Below, piece after piece: positions 1-6,655 of a stretch of 18,262 nucleotides of DNA (position 1 is the first letter of the stretch; every line of letters starts with the position of its first letter). The notes under the pieces were generated by a model, which saw only the letters and a list, made by a program, of their open reading frames with translations, was not told the origin of the DNA and made no database searches. The position numbers and the translations under genes are program-made. The DNA lies in the NCBI GenBank assembly GCA_034005145.1, contig JAVEVH010000011.1, forward strand, positions 1 to 18,262. Direction: 5' to 3'. This DNA comes from JAVEVH01 sp034005145 (GTDB taxonomy: Bacteria; Patescibacteriota; Dojkabacteria; SC72).

Positions 1-888
1 CTAATGAGTTTAGAGTTTCTTTTTAAAGGTATTCAAGATGAATTCACAGAAGATGTACTAGGAGAGATAGATGAGATTAAGAGTCTCTCTATAGATGATT
101 TAGAGAGATATTTTAAATCTAAGATCACATTTAACAATACTGTTATCTCTATACAATCTAATGGGATATTAGATAAAGAGACAGAAAAGATTCTAGAGGA
201 TATCTCTGAGAGATTACCTAAAGTAGATGTAAAAAGAGATAAAGATATTAAATTAGAGAACATGTACAGAGTAGGGAGTTTTACAGATAAAAGAGAGAAT
301 GGTGTATCAGTAGCGTTTGTTTACTTTAGAAAAGATACTCCTAAAATAGATTACAATATTAGATTAAAGGAGTACCTTTTTACAAAATTGCTTGATTGGT
401 TAAGTTTTGAGATATTAAGAGAGAAGAAGAGTTTAATATACAGTTTTTCTCCATTTAGAAACTGGAATAACTCATTTGAATATATCCTTTACGGATATAA
501 GTTTACTACCGAAAAGGAAAAGATAGCTAAAACAATAGAAGAGTACTATAAATTAATGTATGAATACACCTTTAAATTTCTTAGAACTAAAAAAGGTAAA
601 GAGTGGTTTGAAGATGCTCTTAGTGCATACATATATCCTAAAACAGCTGTTTATGATGATACATTAGCAGAGGGAGTTGCAACTACTGTAGTAGAGGGTA
701 ATGAGATATTTAATTACAATAAAGCGGTTAGGCAAGCAAAGAAAATAAAGATAGGTGATATAAAAGAGTTTCTTCATACTCAGTTAGATATCCCTCCTCA
801 TATATGGATAGAGGGTAATATTACAAAGAAGGAAGTATCCAACATTATTAAATCTTCTTCTTTTGAAAAGAGGTTTAATACTGTATAA
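1..888 (+). CDS. M16-like zinc peptidase, C-terminal part (5' truncated by window)
   Basis: The reading frame is already open at base 1 (codon CTA precedes the first ATG at 4), so the gene most likely starts before the window. The visible 294 residues look like the back two thirds of an M16 (insulinase/pitrilysin, processing-peptidase type) protein. The opening stretch matches the family pattern in which a short helix and a 'G.ideI.slsiddLerYf' segment precede a beta strand ending in 'SIQSNG' (about residues 25-55). A second alpha/beta unit follows. The catalytic HxxEH motif would lie upstream and cannot be checked, so an inactive partner subunit is possible. The ORF ends with TAA, 30 bases before the next gene on the same strand. 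The family call rests on fold-like pattern rather than catalytic residues, so it is moderate. Confidence 0.6.
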   Translation, partial: LMSLEFLFKGIQDEFTEDVLGEIDEIKSLSIDDLERYFKSKITFNNTVISIQSNGILDKETEKILEDISERLPKVDVKRDKDIKLENMYRVGSFTDKRENGVSVAFVYFRKDTPKIDYNIRLKEYLFTKLLDWLSFEILREKKSLIYSFSPFRNWNNSFEYILYGYKFTTEKEKIAKTIEEYYKLMYEYTFKFLRTKKGKEWFEDALSAYIYPKTAVYDDTLAEGVATTVVEGNEIFNYNKAVRQAKKIKIGDIKEFLHTQLDIPPHIWIEGNITKKEVSNIIKSSSFEKRFNTV

Positions 889-918
889 TCCAAACTCTTA
901 ATTAAGTAAAATTTTTCT

Positions 919-1293
919 ATGTTTAAAGAACATCAACTAAGGAGAACTCCACAATATTTTGAAGCATACAAACTGCTACAAGGTAGAATAGAGCAAAGAG
1001 GTGAAGATCTTAATGATTATGTATATATGCTTACTGACTCTATTAGAGAGCGAATATATAAAGAGGCAGGACTTGATGATGATTCATATATATTAATACC
1101 AGGATATATTCATATATATTTTGATAAGAAGGATAGAGAAGTACTAGAAATAAATTGTCTGTTTGAGAGTGATCGTATTGGAGGTAATATTATACCTAGT
1201 AGTGCTAGAGCAGGAGTAGATATGTATACTGAAGATATCCTTTATACAGAAGTATCATATGAAGAGAGAGAGAAAAGATTAACTAGCTTTTAA
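919..1293 (+). CDS. hypothetical protein, 124 aa
   Basis: I do not recognise a family. The protein is soluble-looking, charged and rich in Tyr, with no signal peptide or membrane segment. The N-terminal third (about 1-50) is helical and basic/acidic. The middle (about 58-85) alternates hydrophobic and polar residues like beta strands ('YILIPGYIHIYF', then 'VLEINCLF'). The ATG at 919 has no SD. A TAAAAT box at 907-912 sits six bases before the ATG, which would give a leaderless message. An alternative TGTATAAT lies at 882-889, overlapping the stop codon of the upstream gene. It contains two CGN arginine codons, slightly unusual among its neighbours. Coding status is supported by length, position between co-directional genes and codon style. 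Confidence 0.7.
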   Translation: MFKEHQLRRTPQYFEAYKLLQGRIEQRGEDLNDYVYMLTDSIRERIYKEAGLDDDSYILIPGYIHIYFDKKDREVLEINCLFESDRIGGNIIPSSARAGVDMYTEDILYTEVSYEEREKRLTSF

Positions 1294-1353
1294 TTGACTA
1301 GATATATGTCTCTTTAGTATATTTAGGTAATCTAAATATATAACTACATACCT

Positions 1354-2055
1354 ATGAAAATCTTCTTCCAAGGAAAAAAGAAAGAAGCACAGAATGCTTA
1401 CTCCTTTATATTTAAAAAAGAAGAGAATCTTAAATGGAATGCTGGTGAGTACATTCTTTTAAATCTTCAACACGAGAATCCAGATGATAGGGGAATAGAG
1501 AGAGTATTTTCTATATCATCTGCTCCTTCAGAGGATCTCTTTATGATTACTACTAGATACTTTGATAATGAGGCTAGTTCATTTAAGAAAGCTTTGTTTA
1601 ATCTAAAACAAAATGACTCTTTAGATATAATTAAGCCTAGTAATTCTCCTACATTCTTTAATGCTAATGATGAGAGTAAAGAGTATATATTTCTTACAAT
1701 AGGGATAGGTATTACTCCTGTTAGATCTGTACTTAAGGAATATGATATACAAAATAAAGAGCTTAAGGGTGTATTACTGTATGGTAATAGGGATGATGAG
1801 TATATATTTGGTAATGAGATAGAAGAGATTGTTAAGGGTATGCCTAACTTTAGATTAGAGAAATATCATAATAGGAGAATAGATAAGAAGGTATTAAAAA
1901 ATATATTAGAAGAATTTCCTAATGGGATATTTAATATCTCAGGTACATCAGATTTTACTCAGGAGATGAAAAATATATTATTAAACGATTTAGAACTTAC
2001 AGCAGATAGAGTAAGAAGTAGTTCCTTTGGGAATGGATATACTAAATCCTTATAG
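1354..2055 (+). CDS. FNR-family flavin reductase / FAD-dependent oxidoreductase
   Basis: A 233-residue protein with the two-domain plan of ferredoxin-NADP+ reductase-like enzymes. An N-terminal beta-barrel FAD domain carries the flavin-binding 'RVFS' tetrad (residues 50-53, the RxYS motif with Phe for Tyr) followed by 'SSAP'. A C-terminal Rossmann NAD(P)H domain carries 'GIGITP' (117-122) and 'LLYGNRDDEYIF' (141-152). A third strand 'ISGTSDF' lies near residue 195. There is no [2Fe-2S] domain, so electrons would go to a separate partner or free flavin. The natural substrate cannot be told from sequence. The start ATG follows TATAAC (1339-1344) by nine bases, with no SD. All arginines are AGA/AGG. 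Family call is firm; the biological role is open. Confidence 0.85.
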   Translation: MKIFFQGKKKEAQNAYSFIFKKEENLKWNAGEYILLNLQHENPDDRGIERVFSISSAPSEDLFMITTRYFDNEASSFKKALFNLKQNDSLDIIKPSNSPTFFNANDESKEYIFLTIGIGITPVRSVLKEYDIQNKELKGVLLYGNRDDEYIFGNEIEEIVKGMPNFRLEKYHNRRIDKKVLKNILEEFPNGIFNISGTSDFTQEMKNILLNDLELTADRVRSSSFGNGYTKSL

Positions 2056-2109
2056 AAATTTATATTTCCTTAAGATATACTTTGGATAATAATTTCTTAA
2101 TACAAAACT

Positions 2110-2388
2110 ATGGAGTATGTATACGGTATACTAGCTTTTTTAGTTGTTACTGGTCTAATGACTTGGTGGTATATAAATAAGAGAAATGATGTATGGAAGG
2201 GAGAAGTAATTAAGAAGAAATTTAGTCGTGGAGATGATGAAACTAATCCATATTACTACCTTACATTTAAAACAGAGGAAGGAAAAAAGAAAAGAATCTC
2301 TACACCAAGTAAACAGTATTGGGATACATGGGAAGTAGGAGATAAGGGAGAGAAGAAGAAGGGAGAGTTCTTTCCTGTTAAGATATAA
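2110..2388 (+). CDS. small membrane-anchored protein, unknown function
   Basis: A 92-residue protein with one hydrophobic segment at about residues 4-21 ('YGILAFLVVTGLMTWWYI') followed by a Lys-rich hydrophilic part. The soluble part reads like a small beta-rich domain: 'WKGEVIKKKF', then 'YYYLTFKTEEGKKKRIS', then 'VGDKGEKKKGEFFPVKI'. This is the style of short domains in which a W-K-G-x-V strand, a central strand and a 'vGD..kKkG...P.K' end recur. I infer an N-terminally anchored protein with one domain outside or under the membrane and do not assign a function. A weak -10 (TTAATA/TAATAC near 2098-2103) sits about six bases before the ATG. It ends just before the tRNA-His promoter. Confidence 0.65.
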   Translation: MEYVYGILAFLVVTGLMTWWYINKRNDVWKGEVIKKKFSRGDDETNPYYYLTFKTEEGKKKRISTPSKQYWDTWEVGDKGEKKKGEFFPVKI

Positions 2389-2396
2389 TAAAGTAA

Positions 2397-2404
2397 TGTA
2401 TAAT
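2397..2404 (+). promoter_or_regulatory. -10 promoter element for tRNA-His (TGTATAAT)
   Basis: TATAAT at 2399-2404 is immediately preceded by TG and lies 12 bases before the mature tRNA 5' end at 2417. This would leave a short 5' leader for RNase P to remove. No convincing -35 is visible. The same TGTATAAT octamer recurs before other genes in this window. Confidence 0.55.
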
Positions 2405-2416
2405 ATCTATCGTTAT

Positions 2417-2494
2417 GGTGGATGTAGCTCAATTGGTTAGAGCATCGGTTTGTGGAACCGAGGGTTGTGGGTTCAATTCCCATCATCCACCCCA
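2417..2494 (+). tRNA. tRNA-His (GTG anticodon), CCA encoded
   Basis: A full cloverleaf can be drawn by eye. The acceptor GTGGATG (2418-2424) pairs with CATCCAC (2484-2490). The D stem is GCTC/GAGC. The anticodon stem TCGGT/ACCGA (2445-2449/2457-2461) encloses loop TTGTGGA, with anticodon GTG at 2452-2454. The variable loop is GGGTT. The T stem GTGGG/CCCAT (one G-T pair) encloses TTCAATT. The histidine identity element is present: an extra G at -1 (2417) opposite C73 (2491). The CCA end (2492-2494) is in the DNA. The convergent gene on the minus strand stops at 2497, three bases away. Confidence 0.97.
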
Positions 2495-2496
2495 TA

Positions 2497-2853
2497 TTAT
2501 TCCTTCACTCCTTTCCTCTTATACCTATACTCACCAAATATTTTTTCTAAATTTTCTTCAAATTCTTTTTCATCATATGACCATCTCTCACCCCTCCCAT
2601 TGTAAAAATCCCAATCTGACAACTCATGAAAATAGTCCTCCATCGTAGGACTAAATTTTCTCTTAATCTTTTGATCAATTAGATAAAGTCTAAAATAGAT
2701 ATAATCAGCTAGTAAGGATATCTCTACTATATTCCAATCTCCCATTAATTTACCAAACTTATATATAATATCTTTCTCCGTATCTTTTTCAATATCAATC
2801 TCTGAAAGTCTTAATAACTCTCTAACATCCTTTATCGGTACTCTTGTACTCAT
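2497..2853 (-). CDS. hypothetical protein, 118 aa
   Basis: No family recognised. The protein is soluble, highly charged and mostly helical in appearance: a Leu/Glu/Lys-rich N-terminal half, then an aromatic, acidic C-terminal half ending in a basic tail ('YRYKRKGVKE'). No signal peptide, membrane segment or metal-binding cluster is evident. The promoter is unusually readable: TTACAT (2882-2887), 17-base spacer, TATAAT (2859-2864, minus strand), then only five bases to the ATG, so the transcript should begin at or next to the start codon. It converges on tRNA-His, from which it is separated by two bases. Confidence 0.7.
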   Translation of the reverse strand: MSTRVPIKDVRELLRLSEIDIEKDTEKDIIYKFGKLMGDWNIVEISLLADYIYFRLYLIDQKIKRKFSPTMEDYFHELSDWDFYNGRGERWSYDEKEFEENLEKIFGEYRYKRKGVKE

Positions 2854-2858
2854 GTTTT

Positions 2859-2887
2859 ATTATATATTAGTGGTAAATATTATGTAA
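2859..2887 (-). promoter_or_regulatory. promoter of the 118-aa gene, leaderless type
   Basis: On the minus strand TTACAT (2887-2882) and TATAAT (2864-2859) are 17 bases apart. The ATG begins at 2853, five bases after the -10 box, which puts the expected transcription start on the start codon. There is no room for a ribosome binding site. Confidence 0.6.
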
Positions 2888-2951
2888 GGATATTCTATTC
2901 TCTTATTTACTCCTGATTCAACTTTACATGGGAATTTAAGTAGTAAAATAT

Positions 2952-2970
2952 CAAACTTTATAAAAAGTTG
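2952..2970 (-). terminator. possible weak hairpin terminator after the PIG-L gene
   Basis: AACTTT (2954-2959) and AAAGTT (2964-2969) form a six-pair stem with loop ATAA, about 55 bases past the stop of the PIG-L gene. The minus-strand continuation has a short run of T. The stem is AT-rich and the T run is poor, so this is only a candidate. I see nothing else in the 171 bases between 2854 and 3024 apart from the promoter listed above. Confidence 0.25.
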
Positions 2971-3024
2971 ATAGATAAATCTATTTCGAACTTCTATCCA
3001 CCGTACCCTATACCAGATTGATAA

Positions 3025-3759
3025 TTACTCTATCTTCCTATACCCAAGTACTTCGAAATTACCTCCATCTCTTTCAATCTCTTCCATTAATCCATCTACC
3101 TCTTCTTTGGATAAAACACCACCTGCAGTATGTTCCATCAGGGCATCTCTTTTTTCTTTAAGAAAATCTGAAACTTCAAAACCAATTGGATTATTTCTCA
3201 TATATGAATCTGATATCAAAAATTCAGAAACATAACATGGTTTTAATCCTTTTTTAATTTGATCTGGGAAAAAACCATTATCTCTAGAGTAGGGGTATGT
3301 AGCATCAAACACTGCTTCTGCTAATTTCCTGTGATCTCTATGGTTTATCCATGTTACATCTTCAGAGAAGTTATTTATCATTTCAAATGGGTTATGAGTG
3401 ATAACAATATCTGGTTGAAATTCCCTTAAGTGATATACAATTTTCTCAATATTTTCTATTGAAGCTTCAAATTCACCATCAGGTATATCAAGATTAAATA
3501 TTTCATCTTCTTTTAATCCAAGTTTTATACCTGCTTTTTTTTGAGAATCCAAACGAATTTTTCTAAATTCTTCATTTGAATAATTTCCTTCATACATACC
3601 CTTATCACCATTTGTTGCAATTACTGTTCTAACTTTCTTTCCATCTTTAATTAATCTAGCAATAGTTCCACCAAATATAATCTCTGCATCATCCGGATGG
3701 GCAAAGAGGATAAGTATCCTTTCAAGATTATTAAATATTTCTCCGTATGAATCTTTCAC
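3025..3759 (-). CDS. PIG-L/LmbE family N-deacetylase
   Basis: A 244-residue zinc-dependent deacetylase of the PIG-L (LmbE-like) family, whose members remove acetyl groups from N-acetylglucosamine-type sugars in glycolipids, mycothiol/bacillithiol-type thiols and antibiotics. The hallmark 'AHPDDAE' is at residues 20-26 (zinc ligands His21 and Asp24, catalytic base Asp23). The third zinc ligand is His143 in 'NHRDHRKL'. 'FGGTIARL' and 'THNPFE' also fit. Length is typical. The start is GTG (3759); a TATAAT lies about 30 bases upstream, so this mRNA probably has a short leader, though no good SD is seen. The substrate cannot be deduced. Mobile or conjugative context is absent. Confidence 0.88.
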   Translation of the reverse strand: MKDSYGEIFNNLERILILFAHPDDAEIIFGGTIARLIKDGKKVRTVIATNGDKGMYEGNYSNEEFRKIRLDSQKKAGIKLGLKEDEIFNLDIPDGEFEASIENIEKIVYHLREFQPDIVITHNPFEMINNFSEDVTWINHRDHRKLAEAVFDATYPYSRDNGFFPDQIKKGLKPCYVSEFLISDSYMRNNPIGFEVSDFLKEKRDALMEHTAGGVLSKEEVDGLMEEIERDGGNFEVLGYRKIE

Positions 3760-3856
3760 TCTAAAAAGCTAATAATTTTAATAAGTAATTATATAATATT
3801 ATTAATTTCTTTTCTAAATTATGTATTAATATCCATAAAATGTAGTAAAAGATTTC

Positions 3857-3958
3857 CTAACTGTATTCCACCATCCATCCCATATCGTTTATTAATGAAC
3901 AGTCATACCCATCAACAACCTTAAGCGCATCTGTTTCCCAAATATAAACCCTACTGAA
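3857..3958 (-). pseudogene. possible remnant of a gene 3' end
   Basis: Within the 246 bases between the PIG-L gene and the GHMP gene, one minus-strand frame is open for 33 residues between TGA (3959-3961) and TAG (3857-3859). It reads like real protein: 'VYIWETDALKVVDGYDCS', then 'LINDMGWMVEYS'. It has no start codon and no visible upstream part, and its base composition (GCG codon, GGG, GGT) is richer in G+C than the surroundings. I read it as the decayed tail of a gene that came in with, or was displaced by, the neighbouring foreign-looking unit. Chance is not excluded. I could not name the family. The rest of this gap holds only the promoter before 4006. Confidence 0.3.
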
Positions 3959-3988
3959 TCAAAACTCTTCAAGAAGCGATAATACTTG

Positions 3989-3997
3989 TGTTATAAT
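3989..3997 (+). promoter_or_regulatory. extended -10 promoter of the GHMP-PRTase-kinase unit
   Basis: TG-T-TATAAT (3989-3997) is an extended -10 element. It ends eight bases before the TTG start codon at 4006, implying an essentially leaderless message. A -35 element is poor (TTCAAG, 3968-3973). Confidence 0.55.
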
Positions 3998-4005
3998 AGT
4001 AAACA

Positions 4006-4968
4006 TTGACAAAAGATAAATCTATTCGGTTGAAAGCAGGAGCTCGCTTGCATCTTCAAGTAATTGATCCAACGGGAATTTCTGGTTTCAAATTAGGTGG
4101 AATTGGCCTTTCTCTAAAAGAACCAAATGTAGAGATTATTGTAACTACAGCAAAAACAATAAGAGAACAAGAATTCATACAGGATACAAAATATATTAAA
4201 GAGATTACATTCGAAAAACATCTATCTACTAATCTTCAAGACTTCAACGTTTTTTTTAAATCTTCTATTCCTAGACATGTAGGCCTAGGTTCCGGAACGA
4301 TACACAGAACTTTATTAAGGAAGGCATTACAAAAAATTTCGAATACTAGCAAAGATATTTTTCAACTATCAAGCTTAACAGGCGTTGGACAATACAGTGT
4401 CTTAAATGGAGGTTTAGTACTTGTTAGCCCAATTCCAAAAAACAACTCAAATCCAATAGAAGCATTTCGAGGAGAAACTATAATCAGACCATCTCAAAAT
4501 CTAATAGGTTCTTTCGCAATTCCAACTAATTGGCAAACGATACTTTGTATTCCTCGAGAACATATACGACACGAGCTATACAGTGATAAAGAAACATATT
4601 TTTACGAGAACCTCCCATCCCCCTCCGTTGAGGAATTGAGGTCAATAAGTTTTGACATAATATCGAAACTGATTCCAGCTGTGAATTCTAAAGACTTTCA
4701 AAAATTTGAAGAAGCACTTAAAACAATAACCTGTCTTGGATGGAAAAAGTATGAAAAGGATTTATTTAGAGAATATTGGAATAAAACCAGTTCTGTACTC
4801 TACGAAATTGGAGCACATTTCGTAGCAACTTCTTCAAACGGCCCTACTACTTATACATTTTTCGATACAGACAAGATTGACAAGGAAGACATATTTGAAA
4901 AATTGAACGCAAAGCTTGAAAACGATTGCTATATTGTTCTTTCAGAGATAAATAATGATCCTTTATAA
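4006..4968 (+). CDS. GHMP-superfamily protein, beta-RFAP synthase-like
   Basis: A 320-residue protein whose N-terminal half follows the pattern of the beta-ribofuranosylaminobenzene 5'-phosphate (RFAP) synthase family, GHMP-kinase-fold enzymes that use PRPP rather than ATP. Visible landmarks are 'ARLHLQVID' (13-21), 'GGIGLSLKEP' (31-40), the glycine-rich loop 'HVGLGSGT' (91-98) and a degenerate second loop 'TGVGQYSVLNGG' (125-136), where the family usually has a more Gly/Arg-rich sequence. Known relatives build C-ribosides in methanopterin synthesis and in C-nucleoside antibiotics. The start is TTG, set by the -10 eight bases upstream and by the ARLH strand lying near the N terminus as in the family. 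It is first of three co-directional genes (21 bases to the next). Five of twelve arginines are CGN, unlike the host style. Family call is good; the reaction is inference. Confidence 0.6.
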   Translation: MTKDKSIRLKAGARLHLQVIDPTGISGFKLGGIGLSLKEPNVEIIVTTAKTIREQEFIQDTKYIKEITFEKHLSTNLQDFNVFFKSSIPRHVGLGSGTIHRTLLRKALQKISNTSKDIFQLSSLTGVGQYSVLNGGLVLVSPIPKNNSNPIEAFRGETIIRPSQNLIGSFAIPTNWQTILCIPREHIRHELYSDKETYFYENLPSPSVEELRSISFDIISKLIPAVNSKDFQKFEEALKTITCLGWKKYEKDLFREYWNKTSSVLYEIGAHFVATSSNGPTTYTFFDTDKIDKEDIFEKLNAKLENDCYIVLSEINNDPL

Positions 4969-4989
4969 TTAAATTCTTACCTAAATGAT

Positions 4990-5649
4990 ATGTATCAAAA
5001 AGAGCAAATTAATCAAAAATACATAATAGAAGAGCTAATCAAAGCTGACGGTTTTTGCATTTATAAAGAGAAACCCTTTCTGACTGTCTCTGGCTTAACT
5101 GAACTTTTTATCCTAGATCATCGAGTTCTTTACTTTTCTTCTACTATGCGGAACTTCCTTACCGATAGTATGGTTCGCCTAATTTTGGAGAATTTTGGAA
5201 TCCCAGATGTCATAGTTGGCGTTGCCATTGGAGCTCTTCCTCTAGCTACTATGGTAGCTGATAAACTAGGATTACCACTTGCTTACGTAAGACCTCAAAT
5301 TAAAAAATATGCACGGAAACGATTAGTGGAAGGAATAATACCCGAAGGTGCTAAGACAATTATCATTGAAGATGTCGTTATAAAGGCAACTAGTTCAATC
5401 AGAGCTTACCATGCGATACAAGCAAAGAACGCCTCGGTATTGGGTATTGTGTCTATCTATAACCAGAAACTAGACTCTATGTTTGAAAACTTAGAAGAAG
5501 TAAACTTAAGGAATGTCAGTATCTACGATATTGATGTCCTATTAGAACATTCCAAAGCAATTGGATTTCTAAACGATGACCGTTATCAAGAAATCCAAGA
5601 CTGGAGAAAGGATCCCGAAAACTTTTTAATGAATACCTTGAATAAATGA
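4990..5649 (+). CDS. orotate phosphoribosyltransferase-like PRTase with altered PRPP loop
   Basis: A 219-residue type I phosphoribosyltransferase-fold protein, closest in pattern to PyrE. 'GVAIGALPLAT' (77-87) matches the 'G.a.GaiPlA' pyrophosphate-loop region. 'YVRPQIKKYARKRLVEG' (99-115) matches the flexible-loop segment 'yvRk..K.yG....vEG'. The hydrophobic strand plus acidic pair 'IIIEDV' (125-130) is the core of the PRPP motif. After it, the expected 'TTGgS' is replaced by 'IKATSS', removing the Thr-Thr-Gly that contacts the 5'-phosphate of PRPP. The protein may therefore bind a modified ribose-phosphate or act without PRPP chemistry. Six of ten arginines are CGN. Its TGA stop overlaps the next start (ATGA), so translation is probably coupled. 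Confidence 0.7.
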   Translation: MYQKEQINQKYIIEELIKADGFCIYKEKPFLTVSGLTELFILDHRVLYFSSTMRNFLTDSMVRLILENFGIPDVIVGVAIGALPLATMVADKLGLPLAYVRPQIKKYARKRLVEGIIPEGAKTIIIEDVVIKATSSIRAYHAIQAKNASVLGIVSIYNQKLDSMFENLEEVNLRNVSIYDIDVLLEHSKAIGFLNDDRYQEIQDWRKDPENFLMNTLNK

Positions 5650-6263
5650 AAATTATTGCGATTGCAGGAGGTTCTGGTGCTGGAAAATCCACGCTAACAT
5701 ATGAGCTTATTGATCATCACCCAAATATCTTTGAAGTTTTACATTTAGACGATTATCAGAAATTGAGAACCGAGTCAGGATTGCCAATGGTAAAAGAGAT
5801 GATAAATTTTGACCACCCTGATATCATCAATTGGTCAGATATGATTAGAGATATTAAAGCATTATCAAAAAAACAGAGTGTTTGCATATTCACTTGGGGG
5901 AACAGACCCGATATTGACAACAGCAGTATTACAAAAAGATTTGAAAGAACAATGAATCCCAAAGAAATACTTATAATTGATGGCTATTTATCTCTTTGGA
6001 ATTCTAAATTACGTCCATCTTATGATAGAAAATATTTTTTAGAACTAACAGAAACAGAACGATTGAAACGAAGGACAAAATTTCTTTATTCGGAATATAA
6101 AAATGATGTCCTAATACCTATGCATAACAAATATATAGAGCCCACAAAGAACTATGCTGATTTGATATTCGATTCAAATGAATTAAGTCCTGCTCAGATT
6201 TATACAAAAGTAATTAATGACTTGCAAGAGAAAAAGCTATGTAAAATCTCTGCAGATATTTGA
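5646..6263 (+). CDS. uridine kinase / phosphoribulokinase-like P-loop kinase
   Basis: A 205-residue P-loop kinase of the uridine kinase-phosphoribulokinase group, which phosphorylates the 5'-hydroxyl of nucleosides or related sugars. Walker A is 'GGSGAGKST' (8-16). The substrate-side acidic motif is 'HLDDYQK' (33-39). 'NFDHPDIINW' (54-63) corresponds to the 'fDhP.afd' segment that holds the nucleoside in uridine kinase. 'LIIDGYLSLW' (109-118) is the 'iiEGi.al' strand with Asp for Glu. The LID region is 'RLKRRTKF' (139-146). Length is typical. It overlaps the PRTase gene by four bases and is last in the unit. TGA stop. Which nucleoside it takes is unknown; the neighbours suggest a riboside made by the first two proteins or salvaged by the cell. 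Confidence 0.72.
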   Translation: MKIIAIAGGSGAGKSTLTYELIDHHPNIFEVLHLDDYQKLRTESGLPMVKEMINFDHPDIINWSDMIRDIKALSKKQSVCIFTWGNRPDIDNSSITKRFERTMNPKEILIIDGYLSLWNSKLRPSYDRKYFLELTETERLKRRTKFLYSEYKNDVLIPMHNKYIEPTKNYADLIFDSNELSPAQIYTKVINDLQEKKLCKISADI

Positions 6264-6335
6264 GTGAAGTCCTACTCTGAAAAAAATCTTAACATAGATT
6301 TCATAACATTCTCCTCATTTCTCATTCTTCATATC

Positions 6336-6343
6336 TTGTATAA
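6336..6343 (+). promoter_or_regulatory. -10 element TGTATAAT upstream of the PCD gene
   Basis: TGTATAAT at 6336-6343 lies 29 bases before the TTG start at 6373. A nearer AT-rich alternative (TATACATATTAC region, 6360-6371) could instead give a leaderless start. The 109-base gap 6264-6372 shows no other structure. Confidence 0.4.
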
Positions 6344-6372
6344 TAAATATATAAATTTTTATACATATTACA

Positions 6373-6618
6373 TTGAAATATCCATCAGATTGGGAAGAAA
6401 ACAGTAATAAATTAGAAAAGGTTGATGAATTTAAAAACTTTGTACAAGCTATTAAATTTGTAAATAAGATAGTACCAATTGCAGAGGAAGCAAAACATCA
6501 TCCAGATATTAAGATATTTGAATACAAGAAAGTAAAAATTATGTTAACTACACATGATAAAGGGAATAATATAACTAAAAAAGATATACAGTTAGCAAAT
6601 GAGATAGATAAGATATAG
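6373..6618 (+). CDS. pterin-4a-carbinolamine dehydratase family protein
   Basis: An 81-residue protein with the signature of 4a-hydroxytetrahydrobiopterin dehydratase (PCD/DCoH): 'KHHPDIKIFEYKKVKIML' (41-58) with the catalytic-site His pair 42-43, then 'TTHDKGNNITKKD' (59-71) containing the third conserved His61 and the Asp71 that close the motif. In bacteria with aromatic hydroxylases the enzyme dehydrates the 4a-carbinolamine to recycle tetrahydropterin; in many other bacteria its role is uncertain. The N terminus is about 15 residues shorter than usual. The frame is closed by TAA (6352-6354) and the only plausible start is TTG at 6373, so the short form seems real. No aromatic amino-acid hydroxylase is in this window. 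Confidence 0.85.
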   Translation: MKYPSDWEENSNKLEKVDEFKNFVQAIKFVNKIVPIAEEAKHHPDIKIFEYKKVKIMLTTHDKGNNITKKDIQLANEIDKI

Positions 6619-6640
6619 ATTGTATTAATATATTCCCTGC

Positions 6641-6646
6641 TATAAT
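6641..6646 (+). promoter_or_regulatory. -10 box of the DUF2975-like gene
   Basis: A perfect TATAAT sits nine bases before the ATG at 6656. Transcription would start about two bases before the start codon, leaving no ribosome binding site. A TTGTAT at 6620-6625 is 15 bases upstream and is a weak -35 candidate. Confidence 0.55.
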
Positions 6647-6655
6647 AAAGATACT

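Noticed and set aside
33..263. Antisense ORFs inside larger genes (also 5756-5962, 8148-8432, 9920-10114, 11657-11869, 12643-12852, 13573-13764)
   Set aside because: Each lies wholly within a well-supported gene on the other strand and has no protein-like composition, promoter or start signal of its own.
2256..2495. Minus-strand ORF of 79 codons across the tRNA-His gene
   Set aside because: It reads the antisense of the tRNA (a well-known false-protein pattern) and of the 92-aa gene; the tRNA is unambiguous.
2415..2648. Plus-strand ORF beginning inside tRNA-His ('VDVAQLVRA...' type)
   Set aside because: Classic spurious translation of a tRNA; the rest is antisense to the 118-aa gene.
4001..4014. 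TTGACA at 4006 as a -35 box
   Set aside because: It is the TTG start codon plus the next codon of the GHMP-like gene; no -10 follows at proper distance, while an extended -10 lies just upstream.
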